DNA of 64,000 nt from Turbatrix aceti (lineage: Eukaryota > Nematoda > Chromadorea > Rhabditida > Panagrolaimidae). A model generated the notes under the pieces. The model saw nothing but the letters and a program-made list of their open reading frames with translations, made no database searches and was not told the origin of the DNA. The stretch lies in NCBI GenBank assembly GCA_963969345.1, contig OZ017770.1, positions 11,092,180-11,156,179 of the forward strand, read 5' to 3'. The translations under genes were made by a program, and so were the position numbers. This document shows, piece after piece, positions 24,569 through 36,074 of the stretch; the first letter of the stretch is position 1; each line of letters begins with the position of its first letter.

Positions 24569-26451
24569 ATGTACTCTGTCATGCCACATCCGATTCCCCC
24601 GAGGCAGCAACACTGCTGGCCGGATTCGTTGTCGAGTTGTTCAGAAACCGAAGAAGAAACAGACTCTTTCATCAGCACCGAAAAGGCTTACAAGTTGTTA
24701 GATACGTTTGTAAAGAGTGAATGCAGCATGGGGGTAAACACTGTTGCATTATCGTATCCGTCATCTGCATCTACGGCCGCAACTCCGGATAAGGTGAGCT
24801 TGCATGTTTTTTTCTGCTTACAAAACAATTTTACTGTAGGGCTACCAACAGGTGCAACAACTAGCCATTTCGCCAATGTCTATCAAGACAGAGACGCAAA
24901 TGAGCCAAGATGAGGTCGTAAGGAGGCAGGACTTATGTTGCTTTACCGGAGCTAACGAAACTATGCATTCGCATTCGCGATCACAACAACCCCAGCTGCA
25001 GTCGCAACACTTGCAAGCTTCTGAAAACAAAAACCAACCAGAAATCTACCGAGATATGTTTCTCCGACAACTCTCTCATGACAACCATCATGCAGGCTCA
25101 AACCCGTATTTGTCATCGAGTAAGCTTTTTTATCGTTTGTTCCTTTGTTACCCCTTAAAACAACAAAAAGAGTCATTCTTTATACGCTTTTTTTGTATAA
25201 ACATTTGTTTGTTTTATTTTTGTTCATCTACATAAATGATGATTTTTAGACCCCCAGGAATGGTCAGTTGATCAGGTAAACACCTGGGTGGCACGCATCT
25301 GCCGTCACAGTCATCCGTCGCAAGTGCCCTGTAGAATCGATGTCCCCGGCAAGCTGTTTGTCTGTCTGACGCTTGGGCAGTTGTTGCAAAAGTTGCCAGA
25401 GTGCGGCTATAATGTATATCAGCAGTTAAAATCGTGGCGCATGATGAACGTCGGTAATCATGGTCTTGGTCTCGATTACGATAACGCCCAGCCGCTGGCT
25501 GTATCGCACAGACAGCACCGTGGATCATGGACGTCAAACGAAAGCAACATTCCTAAGAACAGCTATGACTGTGGTGAACCCATGCGATACCCGTGTTACG
25601 GTTATCCGCAGGACAGTGCACCCCCCGTTGCCAACAATGTCAACATCTACTACTCTGTTTCCCAGCAAATCAATGTGGGCTTTCCAATTCCCGGTGCTAA
25701 TACTCATTTAGCCCCTCAGTGTCCGTCTCAGCCTCCCCGACTACCAATTCAATCAGCTCAATCGTCATTTTTTGCATGCAATCAGCAAGTGCTGCCAAGT
25801 CCCAGTGATTCTGACATTTCGTCGAACTCGTCCACCATCATGCAAGATGGTAAGCGCTCTTTCTTATCATTTGGGGACAATGATGCAATGACTTGTGATC
25901 TTTCTAGAAGAAGACTGCACCGAGGTACCGTATGCGGGTGGGGCATCAAACTACGTCATGTCCCACCAACAGCCCCCTCCGCCACCCTCGCAGCCTGCAC
26001 CTCAGACTTGCTCCCAAATGAGTCCTTCTCTGACATCGCCATACACCTGGAACACTGCCAACTCGTCTCCCGGGACAAACGCCTCTGATGTTTTGCCCAT
26101 GTCTGCTTACAACCGGAACAATGGCACTGTTCATCTGTGGAACTTTATTCGCGAACTGCTGGATCGCCCTAAGGAGTATGGCGCATGTGTGAGATGGGTT
26201 GACCGAGCTGAAGGTAAGCCTAGGCGTAGTGATCATCCATAACATAAACATAAACTTTTTTTGCAGGTACGTTTAAGATCGAGTCATCCAACCACCTTGC
26301 ACGCTACTGGGGACAACGAAAGAATCGAACGCAGATGAACTACGACAAACTTTCGCGCTCTCTTCGACAGTACTACAAGAAGGGCATTATCCAGAAGCCC
26401 GAGAAGAAGCAGCGCCTCGTCTACAAATTCTTGCCACCCTACAACCAGTAG
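24569..26451 (+). CDS. ets-4: ETS transcription factor with Pointed domain (SPDEF/ETS-4 type)
   Basis: Exons 24569-24793, 24840-25119, 25250-25849, 25908-26213, 26267-26451; phases agree and give 531 aa. The SAM/Pointed domain (about 169-235) starts NPQEWSVDQVNTWV. The ETS DNA-binding domain (about 440-525) is C-terminal, with HLWNFIRELL and recognition helix MNYDKLSRSLRQYY followed by KKGIIQKP. The KKGII and Gly-Gln-Arg-Lys-Asn-Arg wording and the C-terminal position match SPDEF and C. elegans ETS-4 rather than other ETS classes. The linkers are Gln/Pro/Ser-rich. A polyadenylation signal AATAAA lies at 26900-26905. The start codon is the first Met of the open exon; additional upstream exons are possible. 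Confidence 0.92.
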
Positions 26452-28145
26452 TAAGAAGTCCAATTTTATCCCGTCGTCCTTACCTACTGCGCCTTGTGCT
26501 CGGTAACTCGTACTCCGGACACTTCCTCATAATGAGACTGTCCTTGTTTTATTTTTTATTGTGATTCGTTTTAATGATCCGTAATCGTATAGTTTAATAT
26601 TGCGCGGTACGGCGCGGTGTTTTCATGAGTGTTACTTATGAGTCGAGAAGTAACCGTAATCTCGTCGACTGTTTTTTTCTCAAATTTGTATGATTTCGCT
26701 GTTAGCACCCAAAACCTATTACCATTACTGTCAACCATCATGCATTTTGTAAGAATGCGTTTGTCGGTCCGTTGTACCTTCCTTTTCCGTTTGTGTTCCA
26801 TGTACCCAAAAAAAGTTTTGCTTTTTACCAAGTTTGGAAAGTATAAAAAATGTTTCGTCACAGTTAAATGGTGTTTCATTATAGTTGACATATATGACAA
26901 ATAAATGCTTGAATTAATTGACTCTTATTTTAACGTGTTTTCTGGAATTTTGTAAATTAAAGAAAATCAACATTCATTGACATTAAAGTAGGCATCAAGC
27001 ATTAATTATTGTTATGGCATTAATTATCTACGAATTATTTACAAGTATTGGCAGCATCAAAGCGTGTTACAATTTTTGGTCTTTTAGTTACATTTGAATG
27101 TCAACTACGTCATAGCTCCGAGAAGATAAATTTCAGGTTTTTTTGCCCATGGTATTTCAGGGTAACAAAGTTCGGTTTTTATTTTAAAGACCACACATTA
27201 GAAAATTCATCCATTTTGTCAAGATTTTTTTTATTTTTTACAGTATGACGAATAAAAATTAATGACCTTTAGCGTCAGAAAATGGTCACAAAGCACATCA
27301 CACAAATGCAAAAAAATCTTCAAAGCTTATTCCGCATTTTCATGTGTTTTAATCACAGTATTTATTCCATTCAATGAAAAAATAATTGGCAACGATTTCA
27401 TGTTCGCATCGTATTCCTGAAAGAATAAATAACCAAATCAAGTTGGCTCAAGCACACAACACACCACACACAATTTGACCTGCTTGTGACCAATTTTGGA
27501 CTTGATTTGATTTTTTAAAAACTATGACGTCGCTACTGACTTGGATTGGAGGAACAGGAGTTCAGCGAAGACATACCCGACCCGCTGGTTCAACTATGTT
27601 CTGCGTCAGAATAAAATAAAATACTCCAACTCCACCTATTTTCTCTCTAATGTAAGTCATCTCTATTGCGCAAAGCCGTATATATATATCTAAAATTCTC
27701 CCAAAAAATGTCAAATCTTGTAAAAAACAATTTTCAGAGATTTTTTTGGAAGTAAAGATTATTTGCCGAATTCGAATTTTCTTTCTCATTCAAGAAAAAT
27801 AAGGTACCATTTGTTGACGTTTTTGTTAATTTTATTTATTTATGCTTGCGGCTTAATTTGGCGGAAAATATAAAAGCCAATTGCCCCTTTCTATAAAAGT
27901 TTTAATAATGTTAACGACTGAAAATCTTGTAAATAAAATTATCAGATACATTTGTCATGCGAATTGAATTTAATAACCTGTGTGACGGCGTTGATGTGTA
28001 CATTGGTTACCACGCCTATCAGGTGCAAAAAAACTAAATTAATATGTTGTATATATATATATATAATCAGTAGTTTTTGTCGTCCGTTCTTTTATACATA
28101 ATCCATTTTAGAATAACTTCACTTGCTAAAAGAACCAGAAACGTC
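26452..28145. other. Intergenic region after the ETS gene
   Basis: Includes the ETS 3' UTR up to the AATAAA at 26900. Beyond it I see no exon or RNA gene. A (TA)n tract at about 28050-28065 precedes the next small gene and may serve as its TATA region. Confidence 0.5.
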
Positions 28146-28412
28146 ATGAAAGTTCTATTCCTGTGCCTACTCATGTTGGCCGTGATCTGTCGGCTTGCTG
28201 TAAACGCAGAAGTGCTTCAGGGCAATCCACGAACAAGAATTCAGGCAAGTATTTTTTTTAAATTTATTTAAATAGCGTTTATATCATTGTTTTTTAAGGA
28301 TTTTTTATTTAATCTGATGGGCAACTCACGTGGCAAGAAGTTTTATCATGACGCAGATGAGAGAAGGAATGCTTTTTCAAATTTCGCAACAGAAAATCAG
28401 CTTTACGAATGA
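28146..28412 (+). CDS. Putative secreted peptide precursor with amidation site
   Basis: Exons 28146-28244 and 28299-28412, both whole codons, give 70 aa. A signal peptide (MKVLFLCLLMLAVICRLAVNA) is followed by a short precursor in which FLFNLMGNSR is directly followed by Gly-Lys-Lys, the classic signal for dibasic cleavage and C-terminal amidation; a further Arg-Arg lies downstream. The intron is of the rare GC-AG type (CAG|GCAAGT). AATAAA at 28556-28561 closes the transcript. I do not recognise the peptide family. An alternative is a small secreted protein that is not processed. Confidence 0.6.
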
Positions 28413-28650
28413 AAAAGTTATTCCTGAATGGTTCTGGACCCCACACGCACAGCGACCACACGACTCGTAATAACAACTGATTACTGTATTGTATTTTGAA
28501 GAAAAAAATCTTCTTTTTGTTTTCCAACCAAGAGTTGAAGTCATCCGCTATACAAAATAAATTGGCACGTTATCCGTTCTTCATTGTATGTATAAATATA
28601 TGGTAACTACGCAACATTTTTTGTTGTCAAAAGTTCAATATTTAATTTTT

Positions 28651-29589
28651 TTACTGGCTGATGAGTGATTGACGACGCATTGCATCGCGCTCAACTTCCC
28701 GAAATATGTCGATCAGATTCGCAATGACGTCGTAGAGTGTTCTCCATGCTGCTTCGACCTCAGGGGTGTAGTTTAGAACATTTGATTTTACCTCACCTAA
28801 AACCGGTCCAAGCATGTCCTGCAAGAGAATAAACACAGTGACGTGTAAAAAAGACAAAAAAATCTTACCATTATGTGCTTTTTGTAAATATTCCACTTGA
28901 CGTGAGCAATTGCAATTTTTCGAAGTGCACGAATCATTTTGTCTTCATTTTCCATGTTATCAATAATCGTTCTTAGACCGTGCATGTATACGGCAGCGTG
29001 TTTTGCCAGCTGGGGGGCATTAAAAAGCGAGCTGTCAGGAATAGATCGGAATTGCGGCCAGATTCTTTTGTACTGAGGAAAATCCGAAAATAAACTAAAA
29101 AAAATTATACAATTATGTGAAATTAATGACATTCCAACTGACTTAATCATGATGTTGAGACCGCAGTGAACAGCGCGGCGCTCCATAAGTTTGAATGACT
29201 CTTGGATGATTTTTTTGTCCTGTTCAGAGAGTCTTGCTGTTTCGATGTGAACTTTATTACCTAAAGAAGACATGATTCATTCGGTGCAAGAAAAAAATAG
29301 GTCCCTTACTAAACTTACTATACTCGGCATCGGAATTACTATCCGTAGAGCTGGAAGTAGCAAGAGCCGGTGCCGGTGATGGGATGGTCGGGCTTTTTGT
29401 ATCTTCATTTGGGCTCGCGGCAACCACATGTACGGTCGGCGGTATGGGAGGTAGGGAAGAGAGCTTTTGCAGCGGTGGTGGCGGTGTCGGAGAGTCCGAA
29501 TCAGATTCAGATATGCCAGCCAGAAGCCGATACGTTCCTTGATCGTGGAGGTCGCCGGCTTTTTGCTTGAGAAAAGCAATACGATACAT
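28651..29589 (-). CDS. Globin with N-terminal extension
   Basis: Exons 29589-29319, 29260-29143, 29094-28869, 28818-28651; phases agree and give 260 aa. The globin fold covers about 98-250: helix A LSEQDKKIIQESF, the CD region PQYKRIWPQF, distal His162 (E7, in LAKHAAVYM) and proximal His194 (F8, in AIAHVKW). The first 90 residues are Ser/Thr/Pro-rich and probably disordered, an extension seen in many nematode globins. Both haem-binding His are present, so oxygen, redox or sensor roles are possible. No N-myristoylation signal. Specific glb orthologue not assigned. Confidence 0.9.
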
Positions 29590-29741
29590 CTTGAATGAAA
29601 AAAAGTATGCGAAGTAATATCACAAAGCCCAGAAATAAATGCTTTAAGCTCGCTTGTGTCGTCTGTATATATGCGACAATTTCAGCATTTCCGGCATCGT
29701 TAATCCGTTAAGATGCGCAGCTTGCACTTTTTACCACCAGA

Positions 29742-30160
29742 AAGGCAACCAGTGTAACGCAAACCAAAATTATTGCCTTCGCCTTCGCCTTCGCCTCCGG
29801 AGGCGAAGGCGAAGGCGATGAAGGCGCCTCCAAAGACGGAGGCGATCAGAGGCGCCTTTGGTGTCAAATCTCAAATTTTCTCTTACAAAATCATAGCAGA
29901 TAGCGAAATTATGATAATAGAAGGTTTTTAATTCTATTAAATAAAGTGGTAAAACTGTTTTTTGACTATTTGTGGTTAGAATTTAAAGCCATTCAAATTT
30001 TTTGTTCAAAATTGCAAAGGTCTGAAGGCGATGGAGGCGAAGGCAATTGGAGGCGATCAATTTTTTGCCTTCGCCTTCGCCTTCGCCTCCGGAGGCGAAG
30101 GCGATCTGAAGGCGCCTCCGGGGGCGATGAAGGCGAAGGCGATGTTACACTGAAGGCAAC
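29742..30160. mobile_element. Non-autonomous hAT-type element (MITE) with 8-bp target duplication
   Basis: The element proper spans 29750-30152 (403 bp). It begins CAGTGTAAC and ends GTTACACTG, a perfect 9-bp terminal inverted repeat, and is flanked by the identical 8-mer AAGGCAAC at 29742-29749 and 30153-30160. An 8-bp duplication and CAG...CTG ends are hallmarks of the hAT superfamily. The interior is GC-rich and made of GAAGGC/GCCTCC-type motifs forming two palindromes (29779-29818 and about 30077-30104), with an AT-rich centre. There is no transposase frame. The intact flanks suggest a recent insertion. Confidence 0.9.
29779..29818. repeat. Perfect 40-bp palindrome inside the MITE
   Basis: Arms of 20 bases built from GCCTTC/GAAGGC units around a CCTCCGGAGG centre. 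A related palindrome with about 14-base arms lies at 30077-30104. Both could extrude as cruciforms and are assembly-risk sequences. Confidence 0.9.
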
Positions 30161-30436
30161 CCCATATTTTTTTTAACATTTTGCAAACGGGCATATACGT
30201 AGTTATTCATAATTGGTACCAATATTGGTAACAAAAAATTTACGTCTTTTTTGGAGTGGTCAGAGCAGGCAAGCGACCGCCGTTTTCACATCTTCATGCA
30301 ACGGACCAAAAGAAAAAACCACACCGGTCTGCTTTCCTATGTAAACAAGGGAACAAGGGAAAACATTGGACGGACAATCAAATGCTCCGCAGTTTCTTCT
30401 CCCCCTGTCAGGATTTTTATTCCAACCGACATCATC

Positions 30437-33400
30437 ATGTACATTTTTTTTAAACAACTTTGTATCTTTTTTGCCAGCTTGATGTTTGCCGATACTGAAT
30501 TCTGGCAATCACTGAACCTCGAACCATCTCTTCTCCCCTATCACATTTCATCAAATCCTGATTTAAAACAAAAATGCATACATGACGTCGCGTCATGTCC
30601 TATCAAAGTCTGTGTACATTTTATATAACTAGCATTTCCCTATAAAGTTTTTTTGTTTCAATTTGCAGCATGACGACTTGGATAAATGCTTTAGCTTTGA
30701 GCCAAAATGCGACTTTCTAAAGAACACTTCATACGTGCAAAACCATATAAAATGTGTCGTTCCTCCAAGGTAGGCTTATTTGTCGGAGAACGCAAATAAA
30801 GCAAGGAAATATTTTTTTAGCAAAAATGCAAACATTCTTACGGACAAGAAAAAAATGTTTTGGCGACAAGGAGATTTTGGTATTGCAGCTGATAGGATTA
30901 AGTGGATGAAGGTTGTCTGCGGGTCAAAAAGTGATGTAAGAAATATTTTTACAAGGAGCTAATTTGTTGATTAATTTTAATGCGCGTTCCAGGAAGGCTC
31001 AATGCTCTCTTGCTCTGATCACTTGAGATTTTGCAAAGGAAAAAATATTTTCATTGACTTAAAAAGCTTCCAAATCGAAAGGTCAACACGATATCGAAGC
31101 GATATCATTAACAAAGGTGAGGTCGGCGGAAATTGCGACATAATGGACAAGGAAGCAATACTGGCACGGGCAGATGAGAAAAGTTACCTGCAAAGTTGGT
31201 ATGTTTTTTAATCACAAAAAATTATTAGTTTATTTGTAAATCAGGGGGGCCGAACTAGAGCATTTCGCGAGCTACAACGACTTTACCGTCAACAACAACA
31301 ACTGCGACGTGATCTTTGATCGACCAACTGTCATAATTAAACTCGATGCTGCGGTCAACATGTATCATCATTTTTGTGATTTTATAAATCTTTACGTTTC
31401 ACAATTTGTCAACGGCTCATTTTCACAGGATATAGACATTTTTTGGTGGGATACGGTATGTTGTACAATTTTTTGCGGGTCAAACAGTTACTGTTTTAGT
31501 ACTCTGGTGGATTTGTTGATAATTATTTCGGCGACACCTGGAGGGCATTTACAAAGCACAAACCACACCAACTTATAAACAATGCCGGAAAGCGAGTATG
31601 TTTTCGGAATGTTGTATTTTCATTGCTTGCTCGTCAGAGAATGGGACTGTACTATAACATGCCATTGACCGAAGGATGTCGTGGCAGTGGATTATTTCAC
31701 GCTTTTTCAAAGCATATTTTGTATCGGCTTGGTATTCGACAGGAAGAACCACAGGTTAAACAGCGGATTCGTGTAACAATTCTTCAGAGGCAATCTGGTG
31801 CCCGGGTGATAGTCAATCTTGACGAGGTTGGTGAGGACGTTGAGGGGATTACCTGATTTAATTAGATACAATTAAGCAGTCCTTTAGCGAGGAGCTTTAG
31901 ACTAAGTCTCTCTGCGTGCCGCTGGTTTGTACTCCGACCGAATTTGTATCGAGATCTCTGCTTGCGTTATCCATCCGCCTTACCTGCCGTAGTTCAATAG
32001 GCACCAATACAGTCTGATTTCCTGTTGGATTTGTAAAAAAGTAGCCATTAGTAATTGAGTTTTCATTAAGTGATTTGAGTGTTTCATAGAGTATGTATAA
32101 GATTGCCGCGTAGCATATGGCTGCAAACAGGCTTTTTTCTCAGGTGTATACGTAAAGAGAACAGAAATTCAAGCACAAGGCAATTACACCTTCTTTCTAT
32201 TGTCTAATGGCTTACCATTAATAGGAATAAAAATCAGCTGCATGCTGTACATGGCAATTCGTGTATTTGTGACTATTCTATTTATGGACAGTAAATTTGC
32301 CCTGGAATAGTCAAAACCATCGTAGCGTATTTGTTTGTCTTCGCCGTAGATTAGATATGCTGTCCAAAAAAATAGACCAACACAAAGGATGAATCCAAGA
32401 CTGGTAGTTATGCAACAGATAATGAGCATGACTCTTGTGGATGATTTTTTGATAAAATACATCAAAATCACAGAATTGATTATAAACAGTACACTGCATG
32501 CCAGTGAGAGGTAGTAGGGTGCACCGTCAAAAAATATGCAAATTACAGCAAAAAGTAGCAGTTGAATGGCAGATGCAAATGCAACAAGGGTAAGAATGTA
32601 GAGGGTTCTGGCACGTGTTGTTAAGACGTGATTTGTAAAAATTTGTTCAACCTGGGATGTTTTAATTCAAATATAATTTTTGATGAGTTTGATTTTATGT
32701 ACTTTGCTCAAAAAATTTTTATGCACAAAAAAAGTTCAAAGGCATCAGTTTAGATACTTTCTCGCCGGAAGGCGGAAATATTTAATTTTATCGGCCTAAG
32801 ACAACGAGCCAAAAGCTGTTCTAAGAAGTTGTTTACGTTTTCTGGTTAGAGAAGGGAGGGGAGAAAAAACTTACGTGGTATGATTGTGTGAGATCTGTGT
32901 TCCGTGAAATTTGACTGTCAAACATGTTGGCATTGTTTGGATGTTGATGAAAGATGTTTAGTGTTGTTCGAACTAAAATTTCAGTCATGTACCCCCCACG
33001 AAAAAGGGGGCATGCAAAATGTAAAATTTGCACTCACTAGTTGACTTCGTGGCATCTGAATCGTCAGATCCCTCGGTGGTCATTGAATCTGTGATTTTTC
33101 GATCGTAAAGCTGCTGCAAGCCGTAGGTATCCCGGTAATACACCTGCGGTGGAAAATTTCCAGTGTACTTAAAAATCAAGCTTACAATTTAAAAAATACC
33201 GAAAAAATGAAAATTTTACCTGTTGACTACCGGCACCATTTCTGATTTTATACGACACCGGCGGAACCGCCATCGTGGTTCAATGTTTAACGGCAATAAA
33301 AGCTAGCGATTGGCAAAAAATATATGTAGACCAAAAATTAATCAATTTCAAAGAATTTATTCAGGGCGGGACAATACACAGCGGTTGGCAACAATTTATT

Positions 33401-34146
33401 ATTCAAGACGTTAAATTTGTCTTTTTATCTATCTTATTTTTGGGAGTATTGAACTGGCGTTACACAAAACAATGTCGCACCCCAGCCAACACGAGGAGTG
33501 TCGGATAGATCGCTTGATCGATTGATGGACGGTGAATGAATGGAATGGCTTGCGGGCTTGGCAATTTCCGTAGACGAAGCTCAACGACACATAGACACCT
33601 GTTATGACACTGATTACATTTTTGCTCTCTTTACTAAATTTTTCATTTTTTGCTTGCAGATCTTTAATGCAATTAGTCAGATTCCCGATGTCAAAATCCA
33701 GGTGGTGACTTACAACAAGTAAGCAGATTTTTTTTAATGGAACCAAAAAATTTTTTGCCTCTTGCAGGAGTCTGTCATTTATCGATCAACTCAGCCTGAC
33801 GCATAACAGCGACATCTTCATCGGCATGCACGGCGCCGGCCTAACACATTTACTCTTTCTGCCAGACTGGGCGGCCGTCTTTGAAATCTACAACTGTGGC
33901 GATGCCAAATGCTACCGCGATCTCGCGAGACTGAGGGGTGTCAAATACTTCACATGGAAGAGAGAAGATCTCGTGTCCACGGACGCACACAACCCAACAG
34001 CGCATAAAAAATTCACTAATTACTCCTTTGACGTCAGCGAAACAGTAAGAATAACAAAAATAGCAATTGAACATGTTCGAAAACATCCAAGTTTTATTTT
34101 AAGACAACAAAAGTATCCCCGGAATGCCAACAAATCTGATCTCTAA
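30437..34146 (+). CDS. eogt: EGF domain-specific O-linked GlcNAc transferase (EOGT, GT61)
   Basis: ER-lumen enzyme that adds GlcNAc to Ser/Thr between Cys5 and Cys6 of EGF repeats. Exons 30437-30607, 30669-30769, 30821-30935, 30993-31198, 31245-31455, 31500-31826, 33660-33718, 33768-34146; phases agree and give 522 aa (human 527). Family signatures run throughout: [33 protein letters not shown], and [21 protein letters not shown] near the C terminus. The N terminus is a short hydrophobic leader. The protein ends KSDL, a weakened form of the HDEL/KDEL retrieval signal found in other EOGTs. Intron 6 (31827-33659) is by far the longest and contains a complete antisense gene. Confidence 0.93.
31897..33273 (-). 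CDS. Nested four-transmembrane protein inside EOGT intron 6
   Basis: Exons 33273-33220, 33143-33038, 32972-32875, 32651-32216, 32120-31897; phases 0, 1, 0, 1 agree and give 305 aa. The first 100 residues are soluble and hydrophilic ([15 protein letters not shown]). Four hydrophobic helices follow, beginning about at [38 protein letters not shown] and [10 protein letters not shown]; the last continues across the final splice junction into [13 protein letters not shown] Ser/Thr/Asp-rich tail ends QRDLV, which could be a PDZ ligand. Topology resembles tetraspan, MARVEL or MS4A-type proteins, but no diagnostic motif was found. The entire gene lies within a single intron of the opposite-strand EOGT gene. 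Confidence 0.78.
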
Positions 34147-34450
34147 TGTAAGGGTTCGCTTTACTGATGACAACATTCCAAAATAATTTGTAGCCCTACC
34201 TGAAAATAAAACGTGATAATGAAAAAAGCTAGATGAGAGCGAGTTCAGGCTATTTGTTGACAGAGTTAGTTGTTGTGGTGATCGGCTGTTCTCTAGTTGC
34301 AGAGAACACCACGCACAAGTACACTGCCCGTGTGTTCCCAGTTGAGATAATGTGCAACTGCGCAGTTGTGCTTTGTCCAAGCGTATTTTCAGACTTTCAC
34401 TTTCTCTCTTTCTACCCGGCCTACGTGAATTTGTTCAATTGACGTCTAAA

Positions 34451-34947
34451 ATGTCACAACGAATTGGTCCGAGTGTCTGGTCGAGGCTATGGAACAACTT
34501 CTTGCGTTCAACGACTCGTGAACCCGTGAAAAAAGTCATAGCCGAGGATAGCGTTGGTAATCGTTTTTATGAATACGTGCATACCGGTCGACATCCAAGT
34601 TCAAACGTCAAGCGAGGATATGAGCCTGGACCAAACAATATCAAGCCGTCTGTTGAATGGGAATCCTGGCTGAAGGGTTCTCGTCGATTTCCTCCGAGTG
34701 AAAACGAGATTGTCCTCAATCGACGACGTCAGGAGGTTAGTTTTGACAGTTTTTTTTTGAGTTTGTAAAAATGTGTGGTTGTTTTTTTTAGCGCCAAGTT
34801 ACGCAGGATGCCACGACCGAGCATCGGGCTCCACGGGTTGGATCATCCGGGCCTGGAGCTCATGATGTCGACAACAAGCAGCGCTTTCCCAAGTACGATG
34901 ATCTCGAAATCAATCCAGGGGTTAAGAAAACCGATCGTGACGATTAA
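34451..34947 (+). CDS. ndufaf2: NDUFAF2/mimitin-like complex I assembly factor
   Basis: Exons 34451-34735 and 34792-34947, both whole codons, give 146 aa. Mitochondrial chaperone for NADH dehydrogenase assembly. The signature is SVGNRFYEYV followed by VEWESWLKGSRRFPPSENEI, matching the NDUFAF2 pattern (GNKYY ... EWEAWI ... PPT ... EI) better than its relative, the structural subunit NDUFA12. An upstream extension in the same frame begins at GTG, not ATG, so 34451 is the start. It follows EOGT by 305 bases and precedes the carbonic anhydrase by 175 bases on the same strand, a spacing seen in nematode operons. Confidence 0.82.
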
Positions 34948-35122
34948 AATAGGAAATGTTTATTGTAATTATTAACTCGTGTTGTTTGATTTCAACCAAG
35001 TAAAAAAAACTGGTTAACTGCAATTACGATTGATTTTTGAGTCCTGATTTGGTTATGCACCGCGAATCACTATACCTTCTTTTTCTATGTCGACAGTTGT
35101 TACTTGTTTTCGTGCATTTCAG

Positions 35123-36074
35123 ATGCCTGGTCTTCACAAGGTTTTGCAAGGAATTATCCGGTACCGTGGCACTTGCCGCCATGACATGGTCAAGCAGTTT
35201 GAACAGGTCAAAAACAACCCCAATCCTACTGCCATGTTTTTTGGGTGCATGGATTCTCGGTTTGTTGCTCTTTCATTTTTGAGAGGTTTTTATGAATCCG
35301 GTTGTTTTTTAGAATGTTTCCCGCCCGTGTCACGCAATCTCAAGTCGGTGACATGTTTGTGGTCCGAAACTCAGGCAATATGATTCCGCATGCTAACAAC
35401 TACGGTCGGGATATCTCTTGATTTGCTAACAAATATACCTGTTAGGACTTACTCTTATTTTTTTATTATATTGATTTAAAGTTAGCAGCTTGTTCTGTAG
35501 TATCGGTTTTGCAGGCATGTCTGGCTTCGAAGTCTCCGTGACCACCGAACCCGCCGCTCTGGAACTGGCGGTCAAGCGCGGACACATCAATCACGTCATT
35601 GTCTGCGGTCATTCAGATTGTAAGGCCATCAACACGCTCTTCAATCTTCACAAGATGCAGACAAAGTTTGACCCCACAAGCCCCATGGATCACTGGCTGC
35701 GTCGCCACGGATACGCCAGCATCCAGAAGCTTGAGCAGCGCCTTGCCGGCGGACCGGAGACGGTCATCTCCTACCAAGCCGACAACCCCGCCCTCCTCAG
35801 CTTTGAGGCCAGAATTGATCCGGACGACATCTACAACGTCGAAGACAAGCTCTCCCAAATAAACACCCTCCAGCAGCTCACGCATGTTGCTTCGCATGGA
35901 TTCCTTGCGGACTTTATCGTGAACAAGCAAGTCTTCCTCCATGGAATGTGGTTCGACATCTACACCGGCGACATGTTCATGTTTTCGAAGGAAAAAGGGC
36001 TCTTCCAACCGGTCATCGAAGACACCGTCAACGATCTGTCCACCGAAGTCGACCGCGAGATGGGCGATGTGTGA
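35123..36074 (+). CDS. bca-1: Beta-class carbonic anhydrase
   Basis: Zinc enzyme interconverting CO2 and bicarbonate. Exons 35123-35259, 35313-35404, 35515-36074; phases agree and give 262 aa, typical of animal beta-CAs. Zinc ligands and the catalytic dyad are present: CMDSR (Cys, Asp, Arg) and HSDC (His, Cys), plus VVRNSGN and EPAALELAVKRG. The donor after exon 2 is an unusual GTCGGG but is needed to join NNYG to MSGFEVSV. A strong acceptor (TGCATTTCAG) abuts the ATG, suggesting a 5' UTR intron or a spliced-leader trans-splice site. AATAAA is at 36193-36198. The 3' exon is markedly GC-richer than its neighbours, consistent with high expression. Confidence 0.95.

Noticed and set aside
29774..30158. 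Protein-coding reading of the GAAGGC repeats (Glu-Gly-Asp or Arg-Leu runs)
   Set aside because: The open frames are by-products of the 6-base repeat inside the MITE; element ends and target duplication explain the region.
30521..30536. tRNA B-box-like sequence (GGTTCGAGG on the minus strand)
   Set aside because: Lies inside EOGT exon 1 with no A box or cloverleaf partner. No convincing tRNA was found in the window.
34352..34450. Longer N terminus of the NDUFAF2-like protein resembling a mitochondrial presequence
   Set aside because: The extension opens with GTG, and the first ATG in frame is 34451, which also matches the family start.
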